Source: Ferruginibacter paludis (GTDB lineage Bacteria > Bacteroidota > Bacteroidia > Chitinophagales > Chitinophagaceae). Taken from it: DNA of 64,000 nucleotides. The stretch spans positions 496,001 through 560,000 of the forward strand of contig NZ_JAUFQJ010000015.1 of NCBI RefSeq assembly GCF_030409685.1. Reading direction: 5' to 3'. The notes beneath the pieces are model-generated. The model was given only the letters and a program-made list of their open reading frames with translations, did not search any database and was not told the DNA's origin. How positions within the stretch are numbered: the first letter of the stretch is position 1; every line of letters begins with the position of its first letter. The position numbers were made by a program, and so were the translations under genes. Positions 8,825 through 18,999 of this stretch are shown piece by piece.

Positions 8825-9625
8825 TTGGCCAATAATACATACCAGATAAAACTGGACCAGTTTGAGGGACCGTTTGATTTGCTTCTCTTCTTTATTGAAA
8901 GAGATGAACTGGATATTTACAATATTCCGATTACAAAAATAACCAATGATTTCCTGGATTTTATCCATCAAACAGAAAAGCTGAACATTGAACTGAGTAG
9001 TGAATTTATTTTATTTATCAGCACCCTGATGCGAATAAAGGCAAAAATGCTTATTCCAAGAAAGGAAATTGATGAACAGGGCAATGAAATTGACCCCCGG
9101 CAGGAACTGATCAATAAAATACTGGAATATAAAAGATTTAAAGAAGCATCGGCAAAAATGGCGGAGTTGGAGGAAACACGCATGCTGATGCTGAAGCGTG
9201 GCAACCTGCAAAGAGAATTATCGCAAATAGGGGAAGAAGCTGGTGAAGGTACAGAGATACAGGCTGTTACTTTATTTAAACTGATGAAAGCCTTCGAAAA
9301 AGTGGTGCAGCGACTACACGAAAAAAATAACAGGCCGGTGCACACAGTTGTGCAATACAATTATACAATGGAAGAAAGTCGTGATTATATGTTAACTACC
9401 TGCCGTGCTGCTAAAAATGCTTCATTCGAAAAAATATTTGAAGTATGCCAGGATCGTATACATGCACTGTTCCTTTTTTTAAGTTTACTGGAGTTGTCAC
9501 AACAGAAATATTTAATTATTGTAACCGGGGAAGGACGAAATAATTTCCTGGTAGAGTACAATGAAAACCGGGAGGAAGATAACAGCATTCCCTTAGATTA
9601 TAACGAAATGACCAGTTTTAACTAA
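8825..9625 (+). CDS. scpA: Segregation and condensation protein A (TTG start)
   Basis: ScpA is the kleisin that bridges SMC heads in the bacterial condensin. The 266-residue product opens with the family's TYQIKLDQFEGPFDLLLFFIERDELDIYNIPI segment and keeps the RIKAKMLIPRKE helix and the C-terminal winged-helix part. The only start that gives this conserved N-terminus is TTG at 8825; the next methionine is deep in the domain. The start lies 19 bases after the preceding terminator's T tract. scpB is not in the window. A terminator follows directly. Confidence 0.93.
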   Translation: MANNTYQIKLDQFEGPFDLLLFFIERDELDIYNIPITKITNDFLDFIHQTEKLNIELSSEFILFISTLMRIKAKMLIPRKEIDEQGNEIDPRQELINKILEYKRFKEASAKMAELEETRMLMLKRGNLQRELSQIGEEAGEGTEIQAVTLFKLMKAFEKVVQRLHEKNNRPVHTVVQYNYTMEESRDYMLTTCRAAKNASFEKIFEVCQDRIHALFLFLSLLELSQQKYLIIVTGEGRNNFLVEYNENREEDNSIPLDYNEMTSFN

Positions 9626-9630
9626 TTAAG

Positions 9631-9656
9631 CCCCCTCTTAAAGGGGGTATTTTTTT
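9631..9656 (+). terminator. Terminator after scpA
   Basis: CCCCCT pairs with AGGGGG around a five-base loop, followed by TATTTTTTT. Confidence 0.8.
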
Positions 9657-9732
9657 GCTGTTTTGTCAGGTAATTTAAAGCGGTACCAAATTTGAAGTTT
9701 AAACATTGAATTTTGAAAAAAAATAATAGTTT

Positions 9733-10443
9733 ATGACAACAGTATTGTATAAAGCAGCCGACAGGGGCACAGGAGATTATGGTTGGTTAAAGCCTAATTA
9801 TTATTTTAGTTTCGGCCAGTATCACAATCCAAAAAACTTACACTTTGGGGTATTAAGAGTTTTGAATGACGATTATATTGCAGGGGGTGGGGCCTTTCCA
9901 ACCCATCCACATGACAATATGGAAATTGTTACCATACCTTTTACAGGTGCACTGAAACACAAAGACAGCACAGGCGGGGCTGGTATTATTAAGGCTGGGG
10001 ATGTACAGATTATGAGTGCCGGTACAGGTGTACAACATTCGGAAGCAAATGCGTCAGCAACGGATCCGGTTACGCTATTTCAGGTATGGGTTTTTCCAAA
10101 GGTGAATGACATACAGCCACGATATGATCAGCGGACTTTTGATTTAAATGAACGAATCAATAAATGGCAATATATTGTTAGTGCTGATGAAAAAGATAGT
10201 GCGCTCTGGATTAACCAGGATGCCCGCTTTGCATTAACCTCGATAAAGGCGGGAAGCACACTTACATACAGCAATAAATTTTCCGGCAATGGCGTTTTCC
10301 TGGTAAATATTAGCGGTACTGTAACCGTAGGGGAAACTACATTAGGCAGAAGGGATGCACTTGGTATTGACGGAACAGAGAGCTTTTCCGTTACGGCAAA
10401 TGAAGATGCGGAATTATTGGCAATCGAAATCCCAATGAATTAA
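9733..10443 (+). CDS. Pirin-family cupin protein
   Basis: This 236-residue protein is a bicupin of the pirin family (YhhW/YhaK type). The metal-site segment is visible as FPTHPHDNMEIVTIP, with the later GVQHSEAN segment supplying the fourth ligand region. Some relatives have quercetinase activity; others are regulators, so no specific reaction is assigned. The N-terminal GWLKPNYYFSFGQYHNP opening is characteristic. It is monocistronic, bounded by hairpins on both sides. Confidence 0.92.
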   Translation: MTTVLYKAADRGTGDYGWLKPNYYFSFGQYHNPKNLHFGVLRVLNDDYIAGGGAFPTHPHDNMEIVTIPFTGALKHKDSTGGAGIIKAGDVQIMSAGTGVQHSEANASATDPVTLFQVWVFPKVNDIQPRYDQRTFDLNERINKWQYIVSADEKDSALWINQDARFALTSIKAGSTLTYSNKFSGNGVFLVNISGTVTVGETTLGRRDALGIDGTESFSVTANEDAELLAIEIPMN

Positions 10444-10456
10444 AGATACCTGAATA

Positions 10457-10491
10457 AAAAAAGGAGAATTGTCTTCACAACTCTCCTTTTT
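10457..10491. terminator. Bidirectional terminator between pirin and dksA-like genes
   Basis: AAAAAGGAGA and TCTCCTTTTT form a stem around a 15-base interior that can itself pair in part. A and T tracts flank it, suiting both convergent genes. Confidence 0.8.
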
Positions 10492-10504
10492 GATATCAAT
10501 TAAA

Positions 10505-11506
10505 TTATTTTACAGAACCCATTTTTGCTTCTATACTTAATGTAGCGTGAGGTACCGCTCGTAAGCGGGCCTTATCAATTAATTTGCCCGTTACACGACA
10601 AATTCCATAGGTCTTGTTCTCAATTCGCATAATGGCCTTTTCCAGATGATCAATAAAAGTGATCTGGCGGCTTGCCATCTGGCTCAGTTGTTCTCTTTCC
10701 ATACTCAGACTTCCATCTTCCATTGTCATGTAGCGGTTATCACCTTCATCTCCGCCCATTTCATCTTTCCTGGTAATTAAACCATGCAGGTAAGCCAATT
10801 CTTTTTTTGCCGCTTCCAGTTTACGCTGAATCAATTCTTTAAATTCAAGTAATTCAGGATCGCTGTAACGTTGTGAAGGCGCACCCGGATCTCTTTCAGT
10901 TTTATCCAATACAGATTTTGTAAAATCCGGCTGGTATTTTCGAACTGTTTTGGTAGCAATTTTAGGAATTACTACAGGCTTGGGGGCAGGCACTTTAATA
11001 TCTTTTGCTTTAACATCTGCAGCTGGCTTTGAAGTTGCAGCGGCTTTTTCGCCAGTTGGTTTGGCTACTGGTTTTGTAATTTCTTCTTTTTTTGCCATAG
11101 GTTTTAATGCTGGTTTAACAGCTTTTGCAGCAGCTTTTTTAACGGCAGCTGGTTTTTTAATAACTTGTTTCACAACCGGTTTTGCTGATTTAGCAGGTAT
11201 CTTAACTTGCTTTGCAGCTGGCTTAATTTGTTTTTTAGCCTGAACCACTTTTGGCGGAGGCACATTTTTTTTAACGGACGCAGCTTTTTTAGGCGCAGCC
11301 TTAACTATGGTGTTTTTAGGTTTAGACGCAGCTTTAACTACTTTTTTAGCGACAACTTTAACGGGCGCTTTTTTTGACGCCACTTTTTTAACAGGTATGG
11401 CTTTTTTAACAGGTACAGCTTTTTTTACTGGTTTGGCTGTTTTATTACCAGAAGTTCGGGCAGATTTTACAACAGGCTTTGCTGCTGCTTTCTTTTTTGT
11501 TCCCAT
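10505..11506 (-). CDS. DksA/TraR-family protein with long histone-H1-like N-terminal tail
   Basis: The C-terminal part (about residues 205-333) is a DksA/TraR domain: a coiled-coil (ELIQRKLEAAKKELAYLHG... and SLSMEREQLSQMASRQ) then YGICRVTGKLIDKARLRAVPHATLSIEAK. Only one cysteine remains where DksA of Proteobacteria has four, a degenerate zinc finger that I recall as common in Bacteroidota. The first 190 or so residues are almost entirely Lys, Ala, Pro and Val in KKA/KPA/VKK units, resembling histone H1 tails. RNA-polymerase secondary-channel binding is inferred from family; DNA or RNA binding by the tail is inference. One base separates it from the ileS stop, so it is cotranscribed with ileS. 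Confidence 0.87.
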   Translation of the reverse strand: MGTKKKAAAKPVVKSARTSGNKTAKPVKKAVPVKKAIPVKKVASKKAPVKVVAKKVVKAASKPKNTIVKAAPKKAASVKKNVPPPKVVQAKKQIKPAAKQVKIPAKSAKPVVKQVIKKPAAVKKAAAKAVKPALKPMAKKEEITKPVAKPTGEKAAATSKPAADVKAKDIKVPAPKPVVIPKIATKTVRKYQPDFTKSVLDKTERDPGAPSQRYSDPELLEFKELIQRKLEAAKKELAYLHGLITRKDEMGGDEGDNRYMTMEDGSLSMEREQLSQMASRQITFIDHLEKAIMRIENKTYGICRVTGKLIDKARLRAVPHATLSIEAKMGSVK

Positions 11507-11507
11507 A

Positions 11508-14500
11508 CTACTCTACTTGTTTAACTACGTTTACTATTAAGATGGCGTCATTCACTTCAATTTCAGTGCCGTTGTTTACAACCGGGGAAAAAGCAAGCGA
11601 ATCTGCCAAAATTTCGGCGCAAATATAATCTTTATATTGATTTAACGAAGATTGTAATATTTCATTTTGCAATACTGTCACATTTATCCTGTCAGTCAAC
11701 TCAAAATTGCTTTCTTTCCTGATATTCTGAATCTTGTTTACAAATTCTCTTGCGTTGCCTTCCTTTTTTAACTCATCGGTAATAGTAACGTCTAAAGCTA
11801 CGGTTAAACTTCCTTTATTCGCCACTTCATAGCCGGGAATTTCGTCTGTAGATATTTCTAAATCATCTGATGTTATATAAACGGGCTCCTGATTATCTGA
11901 AAGATATGCAGGATTCAATAAATATGGTCCTTCCTGAACTTTATTTATTTCCGAGTTATTGAATGATGCAATAAGTCCGGCAGCCCACTTCATCCTGGTT
12001 CCCAGTTTTTTGCCGAGCGTTTTAAAGTTGGCCTTTGCTTTTTTCTTAATAAAGTCATTTTCAGCACCTAAAATATCTATCTCTTTAATATTGGTTTCGG
12101 CTTTTATGATTTCTTCCGCCATTTTTATTCTTGCAGCCATTTCGGAGTCAATAGCAGGTATAAAAGCTTTTTGCAGCGGTTGCCGTACTTTAATATTTAC
12201 CTTTTTGCGCAGAGACAAAATGAGCGAGCAGGCATCCTGGGCCAACTGCATTCTTTTTTCAAGATCAATATCTATCATATCTTCGTTCACAAGCGGAAAA
12301 TCAGTATGATGAACTGATTCTTCGTCAAATCGCTGGCCAACAGAATTCAAATTATTATATAACCAATCTGCAAAAAAAGGAGCTATGGGAGCCATTAATT
12401 TGCATACCGTTTCCAAACATTCATATAAGGTTTGGTAGGCACATATTTTATCGTGGGCATAATCTCCTTTCCAGAACCGCCTGCGGCAAAGCCTTACGTA
12501 CCAGTTACTTAAAAGCGTATCAACAAATTCTTCAATTGCCCGACCCGCCTGAGTTGGCTCATAATCCTCCAGACTGAGTTGTACAGTTTTTATTAAAGAA
12601 TTAAGGCAAGATAATATCCATTGATCAATTTCCGGCCTGTCTTTTAGGGAGATATCTGCCTCTTTAAAGGCAAACCCATCCACATTCGCATACAATGCAA
12701 AAAACTGGTAAGTATTATACAACGTGCCAAAAAATTTCCGTTGTACTTCTTTAATCCCTTCTACGTCAAATTTAAGACTGTCCCACGGAGAAGCATTGGT
12801 AATAAGATACCAACGTGTAGCATCAGCCCCAAAACTGTTAATGGTGTCAAAGGGATCAACAACATTGCCAAGCCGTTTGCTCATTTTGTTGCCATTTTTA
12901 TCCAAAACCAAACCATTACTCACTACCGTTTTATACGCAACGCTATCAAACAGCAAGGCGCCCAGCGCATGTAAAGTATAAAACCAGCCCCTGGTTTGGT
13001 CAACACCTTCACATATAAAATCTGCCGGAAAGGCGCCGCTTATCGGGTTGGTTTTTGAGGCTGCGTGATATTGCCAAAAATTTGCTGTGCTTAGCGGACC
13101 AAATTCGTTTGAACTGGTATCAGGTAAACCCCACTGGGCGTATGGCATAGCACCACTATCGAACCAAACATCCACCAGGTCGGCCACCCTTTTCATTGGC
13201 TTGCCACTATCGCTTACCAATATTATGTCATCTACATAAGGTTTATGTAAATCGAGTAAGTTTTCATGCAGGTAATGCTTATTTGTTTCGCCGCCTAATA
13301 CTTCACCAGCCTTTTTTATTTCACTATTCAGTTCTGCAATGGAGCCAATACATTTTTCTTCATCCCCCTCAGCTGTACGCCAAACCGGCAAAGGTGTTCC
13401 CCAGTACCGGCTCCGACTTAGGTTCCAGTCAACCATGTTTTCCAGCCAGTTGCCAAAGCGACCCGTACCTGTTACTGATGGTTTCCAGTTGATGGTTTTG
13501 TTCAACTCAACCATCCTGTCTTTTACAGCAGTAGTTTTAATAAACCAGGCATCCAGCGGGTAATAGATAATTGGTTTGTCGGTGCGCCAGCAATGCGGAT
13601 AGTTATGCTCAAATTTTTCAACTTTAAAAGCCCGGTTTTCTTTTTTTAGTTTTACGCTGATATCAACATTAACATCAACATAATCCTTTTCATCCTTGTA
13701 ATTTTTTACATAGCGACCGCTGAATTCGCCTACACCGTCAATAAATTTACCCTGCTTATCTACAAGGGTTAAAATACCAAGATTATTTTTTTTACCTACT
13801 TTATAATCATCTGCACCAAATGCTGGGGCAGTGTGGACAATGCCTGTTCCATCTTCGGTTGTAACAAAATCGCCCAAAATAATTTTAAAGGGAATTGCCG
13901 CCGTTGTGCCTTCCTGTATTTTTTCAATTGTATTTGCCTCAGATGGCAGCAATTGTTCATAATCTGCCCCTTCAAGTTGCTTGCCTTTAAACGAAGTCAA
14001 AATCTTCCAGGGCAGTATTTTATCGCCTTCTTTATAAGCATCGAAATCAGCATTTTCCGCTTCTGCCTTAAAATATTTGCCAACCAATGCTTTAGCCAAA
14101 ATTACATTTACAGGCAGATGGGTGTAAGGGTTAAAAGTCTTCACCAAAACATATTCAATATCCGGCCCAACGGTTAAACCTAAATTTGAAGGAAGCGTCC
14201 ACGGAGTTGTCGTCCATGCTATAAAGAAAACGTCGCCATCCACTTCCTCAATCTGTAATTTTTTATTTTTAACTGCCTTAAACATAGCAACCACACTCGT
14301 ATCCTTCACATCCTTGTAAGTACCCGGCTGATTTAATTCATGGCTGGACAGACCCGTGCCAGCGGCGGGAGAATATGGCTGAATGCTCACACTTTCATAC
14401 AAATAGCCTTTTTTATACAATTCTTTTAAACACCACCACAGTGTTTCCACATAGTTATTTTCAAATGTTACATATGGATTATTTAAATCTACCCAGTAAC

Positions 14501-14921
14501 CCATTTTTTTGGTAATATCGTCCCACTTGTCTTTAAATTTCAGTACTTCACGGCGGCAGGTGGCATTGTATTCCTCAACACTTATTTTTTTGCCAATATC
14601 TTCTTTTGTTATGCCCAATAATTTTTCAACGCCCAATTCAACCGGCAAGCCATGGGTATCCCAGCCTCCCTTGCGCTTTACCTGAAAACCCTGCATAGTC
14701 TTATAGCGGCAAACAAGGTCCTTCAATGTTCTGGATATAACGTGGTGAATACCTGGTAAACCATTGGCACTTGGAGGTCCTTCGTAAAATACAAAAGGCG
14801 GATGCCCTTCTCTTAGGGCAACACTTTTTTCAAAAGCATTCTTTTCGTTCCATTGCGCCAGTACCTCCTCGCCTATCCGGGGCAAATTCAAATGCTGATA
14901 CTCTTTATACCTGGTTGCCAT
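11508..14921 (-). CDS. ileS: Isoleucyl-tRNA synthetase
   Basis: This 1137-residue class I synthetase charges tRNA-Ile. The HIGH-equivalent is GIHH at 57-60 within GPPSANGLPGIHH, and the KMSKS-equivalent is KMSKR near residue 679. The CP1 editing domain lies between them, and an anticodon-binding domain plus long C-terminal extension follow. The length and KMSKR variant fit the long, eukaryote-like IleRS class, which in some bacteria is mupirocin-tolerant; that trait is not shown by sequence alone. A well-formed promoter sits upstream, and the dksA-like gene follows after one base. Confidence 0.95.
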   Translation of the reverse strand: MATRYKEYQHLNLPRIGEEVLAQWNEKNAFEKSVALREGHPPFVFYEGPPSANGLPGIHHVISRTLKDLVCRYKTMQGFQVKRKGGWDTHGLPVELGVEKLLGITKEDIGKKISVEEYNATCRREVLKFKDKWDDITKKMGYWVDLNNPYVTFENNYVETLWWCLKELYKKGYLYESVSIQPYSPAAGTGLSSHELNQPGTYKDVKDTSVVAMFKAVKNKKLQIEEVDGDVFFIAWTTTPWTLPSNLGLTVGPDIEYVLVKTFNPYTHLPVNVILAKALVGKYFKAEAENADFDAYKEGDKILPWKILTSFKGKQLEGADYEQLLPSEANTIEKIQEGTTAAIPFKIILGDFVTTEDGTGIVHTAPAFGADDYKVGKKNNLGILTLVDKQGKFIDGVGEFSGRYVKNYKDEKDYVDVNVDISVKLKKENRAFKVEKFEHNYPHCWRTDKPIIYYPLDAWFIKTTAVKDRMVELNKTINWKPSVTGTGRFGNWLENMVDWNLSRSRYWGTPLPVWRTAEGDEEKCIGSIAELNSEIKKAGEVLGGETNKHYLHENLLDLHKPYVDDIILVSDSGKPMKRVADLVDVWFDSGAMPYAQWGLPDTSSNEFGPLSTANFWQYHAASKTNPISGAFPADFICEGVDQTRGWFYTLHALGALLFDSVAYKTVVSNGLVLDKNGNKMSKRLGNVVDPFDTINSFGADATRWYLITNASPWDSLKFDVEGIKEVQRKFFGTLYNTYQFFALYANVDGFAFKEADISLKDRPEIDQWILSCLNSLIKTVQLSLEDYEPTQAGRAIEEFVDTLLSNWYVRLCRRRFWKGDYAHDKICAYQTLYECLETVCKLMAPIAPFFADWLYNNLNSVGQRFDEESVHHTDFPLVNEDMIDIDLEKRMQLAQDACSLILSLRKKVNIKVRQPLQKAFIPAIDSEMAARIKMAEEIIKAETNIKEIDILGAENDFIKKKAKANFKTLGKKLGTRMKWAAGLIASFNNSEINKVQEGPYLLNPAYLSDNQEPVYITSDDLEISTDEIPGYEVANKGSLTVALDVTITDELKKEGNAREFVNKIQNIRKESNFELTDRINVTVLQNEILQSSLNQYKDYICAEILADSLAFSPVVNNGTEIEVNDAILIVNVVKQVE

Positions 14922-14954
14922 AATATTCCTGCTATGTAAACATTAAAATGTGTG

Positions 14955-14986
14955 CAAAGGTAGTAAAATAGGCTTGTTAGAAGCAA
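14955..14986 (-). promoter_or_regulatory. Bacteroidota-type promoter of ileS
   Basis: Reading the minus strand, TTG (14986-14984) and TACCTTTG (14962-14955) are 21 bases apart. This matches the consensus spacing. The ATG follows 33 bases downstream of the -7 box. Confidence 0.65.
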
Positions 14987-15157
14987 CTGAATAAATGTCA
15001 ATTGTTGAATATTGTAGCTTCGTTTCTAAGTTTTGCACATTATTTTCATTTGGCATAGTATTGGCTCTTTTTTAAATGTAGCTTTTAGCTGAAGATATTA
15101 AAAAAATTGCCATCGAGGGCTAAATTTTTGCTGGTTTAGGGTTTTATTAGGGTAAAG

Positions 15158-15187
15158 ACGGGAGTAATCCTACTCCCGTTATTTTTT
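15158..15187 (+). terminator. Terminator-like hairpin in ileS-araC gap
   Basis: ACGGGAGTA pairs with TACTCCCGT around the loop ATCC, then TATTTTTT. No plus-strand gene is known to end here. Confidence 0.6.
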
Positions 15188-15330
15188 CATTTGATTCGTT
15201 AATTGTTCTCGCTTTATATCCAATAGTTTAATTCCATTTTATTTACGTTATTGTTAATCAATATCGATTTGAAACCAACGTAGCTCAAATTTGATTATTG
15301 AAAAGTCTAGATGATTTGAGTACAATGTAA

Positions 15331-15366
15331 AAGGCGTTCTAACATTATTAGAACGCCTTATTTTTT
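15331..15366. terminator. Terminator-like hairpin downstream of the AraC gene
   Basis: A perfect 12-base stem (15331-15342 with 15348-15359) around CATTA. T tracts flank both sides, so it can end the AraC transcript on the minus strand and any plus-strand RNA from the gap. Confidence 0.7.
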
Positions 15367-15395
15367 TCGCAAATTTTAATTAGAACGAGAACAAA

Positions 15396-16331
15396 TCAAT
15401 GAAGAAGCAATTCGCAGGGCTTGATTCCGGTATGTTTTTTAAAAGCTGTACTGAAGTGCGAAATGGAAGAATAGCCCAGCAGCATGGAAACTTCTGTTAC
15501 ACTCAGGCCTTTCTCGTAAAGTAAATATTTTGCATGCTCCATTCGCTGACTTTGATAAAAGTCAAAGATGGTAGTTCCAAACATTTCTTTAAATCCTTTT
15601 TTAAGGTAACACTCGTTAATAGCCACTTTCCGGCTTAATTCCTTAATAGTTAAAGGTTCGCCAATATGCTGCAGTAACACCTCTCTTGCTTTGGTTATTT
15701 TTTCCCTGTCTGCTTCGTTTGCTAAAAATTTACAGGTAAATACTTCTTCTTTTTCATCTAACATACAGTCCAAACTGTATAAAAGCAAAATCTGCGTTTG
15801 GGCATTAATGAAAATATTTTCCAAAGTATCTGTATAATTGTGATTCAGTAAACCTTCAATTGCCATACGGGTTTTGCCGCATAAAGGCAATAATTTACTA
15901 AAAGATGCAGTATGAGTAAATGAAAGCACTTCGTCCGAAATGGTTCTTTGCTTTTTACCCCCGACAAACTGGGTTAAATAGGACGGCTTAAAGCTGAAGC
16001 TTAGTACATCAATGCTATTTACTTTTTCTACACAAGTTTTGGAAGCATTCATTTTACAGAAATCACATTCTGCCTGTTTTTCACGGCAATACACATTGCC
16101 TGTAACACAAAATTTTAATTCAAGGTAATTTGCCTGCGGGCTATTTTTTTCATAATTGTACACAAGCATACCGGTATCTTCCATGTTCCAGTGAGCGTCT
16201 CTGCGGTACCGTTTTATAGAATAATGAACGGAACCAGGCACAGACCGGTTGATATCCTGCAACATTGCCAGTTCATTCAACATAAATGGCTGATTGTGCG
16301 CTATACTCAATATGTCAGGCTGTTGATTCAT
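15396..16331 (-). CDS. AraC-family transcriptional regulator with cysteine cluster
   Basis: The 311-residue product ends in an AraC-type double helix-turn-helix (KITKAREVLLQHIGEPLTIKELSRKVAINECYLKKGFK onward, with GYSSISHFSTAFKKHTGIKP as the signature). The N-terminal sensor part contains five cysteines at 75, 82, 89, 92 and 100, spaced as a possible metal or redox site. I place the start at the ATG at 16331. An in-frame TTG six codons earlier lies inside or next to a TATATTTG promoter box. The ligand is unknown. It is divergent from gyrB. Confidence 0.85.
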   Translation of the reverse strand: MNQQPDILSIAHNQPFMLNELAMLQDINRSVPGSVHYSIKRYRRDAHWNMEDTGMLVYNYEKNSPQANYLELKFCVTGNVYCREKQAECDFCKMNASKTCVEKVNSIDVLSFSFKPSYLTQFVGGKKQRTISDEVLSFTHTASFSKLLPLCGKTRMAIEGLLNHNYTDTLENIFINAQTQILLLYSLDCMLDEKEEVFTCKFLANEADREKITKAREVLLQHIGEPLTIKELSRKVAINECYLKKGFKEMFGTTIFDFYQSQRMEHAKYLLYEKGLSVTEVSMLLGYSSISHFSTAFKKHTGIKPCELLLH

Positions 16332-16346
16332 TGATAAATTTCGATG

Positions 16347-16354
16347 CAAATATA
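16347..16354 (-). promoter_or_regulatory. Candidate -7 box (TATATTTG) of the AraC gene
   Basis: Exact TAnnTTTG match on the minus strand, 15 bases before the chosen ATG. No TTG is seen at the ideal distance. Confidence 0.45.
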
Positions 16355-16545
16355 CATCATATAGCTGAATCTGCCGGGGCTTAGCGAACGATATATTGTA
16401 AATATTGTGTCATTAAATAGCAGGATATTGACAAAACGTATTGGCGCCCAAATCAGGGGTAAAGGAATCTATTTTGTGTGGAAATCTTTGTATAAATGGC
16501 TGGTGTAAAAGACCTGTTTCAGTGACCTGAGAGCCTGATTTTCCT

Positions 16546-16553
16546 TATATTTG
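16546..16553 (+). promoter_or_regulatory. Candidate -7 box (TATATTTG) of gyrB
   Basis: Exact TAnnTTTG match 46 bases before the gyrB ATG. The -33 region has TTTC rather than TTG, so support is partial. Confidence 0.5.
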
Positions 16554-16584
16554 CAGGAATGTGGATTTTGACCACTAAAATTAG

Positions 16585-18591
<2,007 letters not shown>

Positions 18592-18698
18592 GCCAACAGT
18601 GGTAATAAGCAGCAAATTTTGGTAAACCCAATAATTTATGTAGCTTGTATCCTGAAGTTTACAACTTCCCCATATTTACTAACCATAAATTCTACAAA

Positions 18699-18899
18699 AT
18701 GTCAAAAATGTTAACAGCCTATTGCATGAAAACGAAAGAAAAAAACGTTCCATTGCAGGATGCAGTAATAACCAAAACAGCCCGTGGCGGCTACATGGCA
18801 CAAGGTCATGACGGCAAGGGAAACAAAATGACTACCATGTTAAGCGAAGCAACAGCGTTGGAAGCTGTAAAAAATGGCGTAGCTAAAAAAAGCTGGTAA
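18699..18899 (+). CDS. Small conserved-looking protein after gyrB
   Basis: A 66-residue product starting MSKMLTAYCMKTKEKNVPL; an alternative ATG three codons later would give 63. The AYCMKTKEK start recalls small proteins such as DUF5679, which begin AYCxKCK, but the zinc-binding cysteines are not kept, so the match is only suggestive. The rest is polar, with a glycine/lysine turn (QGHDGKGNK) and an alanine-rich helix. Because a good terminator follows directly and codon use resembles its neighbours, I think it is expressed. Function is unknown. Confidence 0.6.
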   Translation: MSKMLTAYCMKTKEKNVPLQDAVITKTARGGYMAQGHDGKGNKMTTMLSEATALEAVKNGVAKKSW

Positions 18900-18920
18900 T
18901 TCAGTTGGTACCAAAGAATT

Positions 18921-18950
18921 AAAAGGCTGTCTGTGTAGATGGCCTTTTTT
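18921..18950 (+). terminator. Terminator after the small gene
   Basis: AAAAGGC at 18921 pairs with GCCTTTT at 18942, with further inner pairing, followed by a T run. Confidence 0.7.
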
Positions 18951-18999
18951 GTGACCATAGCTATTTGGTAAATTGATAAGCTAACATTGCTTTGCATCA

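Larger units (their letters stand above)
14922..15395. other. 474-base intergenic region with two terminator hairpins
   Basis: No credible protein gene is seen here. It holds the ileS promoter, two strong hairpins ending at about 15187 and 15359, and AT-rich sequence. A short RNA ending at one of the hairpins is possible but no promoter for it is clear. Confidence 0.5.

Noticed and set aside
10950-11540. Alanine/phenylalanine-rich plus-strand frames opposite the dksA-like tail
   Set aside because: They are shadows of the Lys/Ala/Pro repeats on the minus strand.
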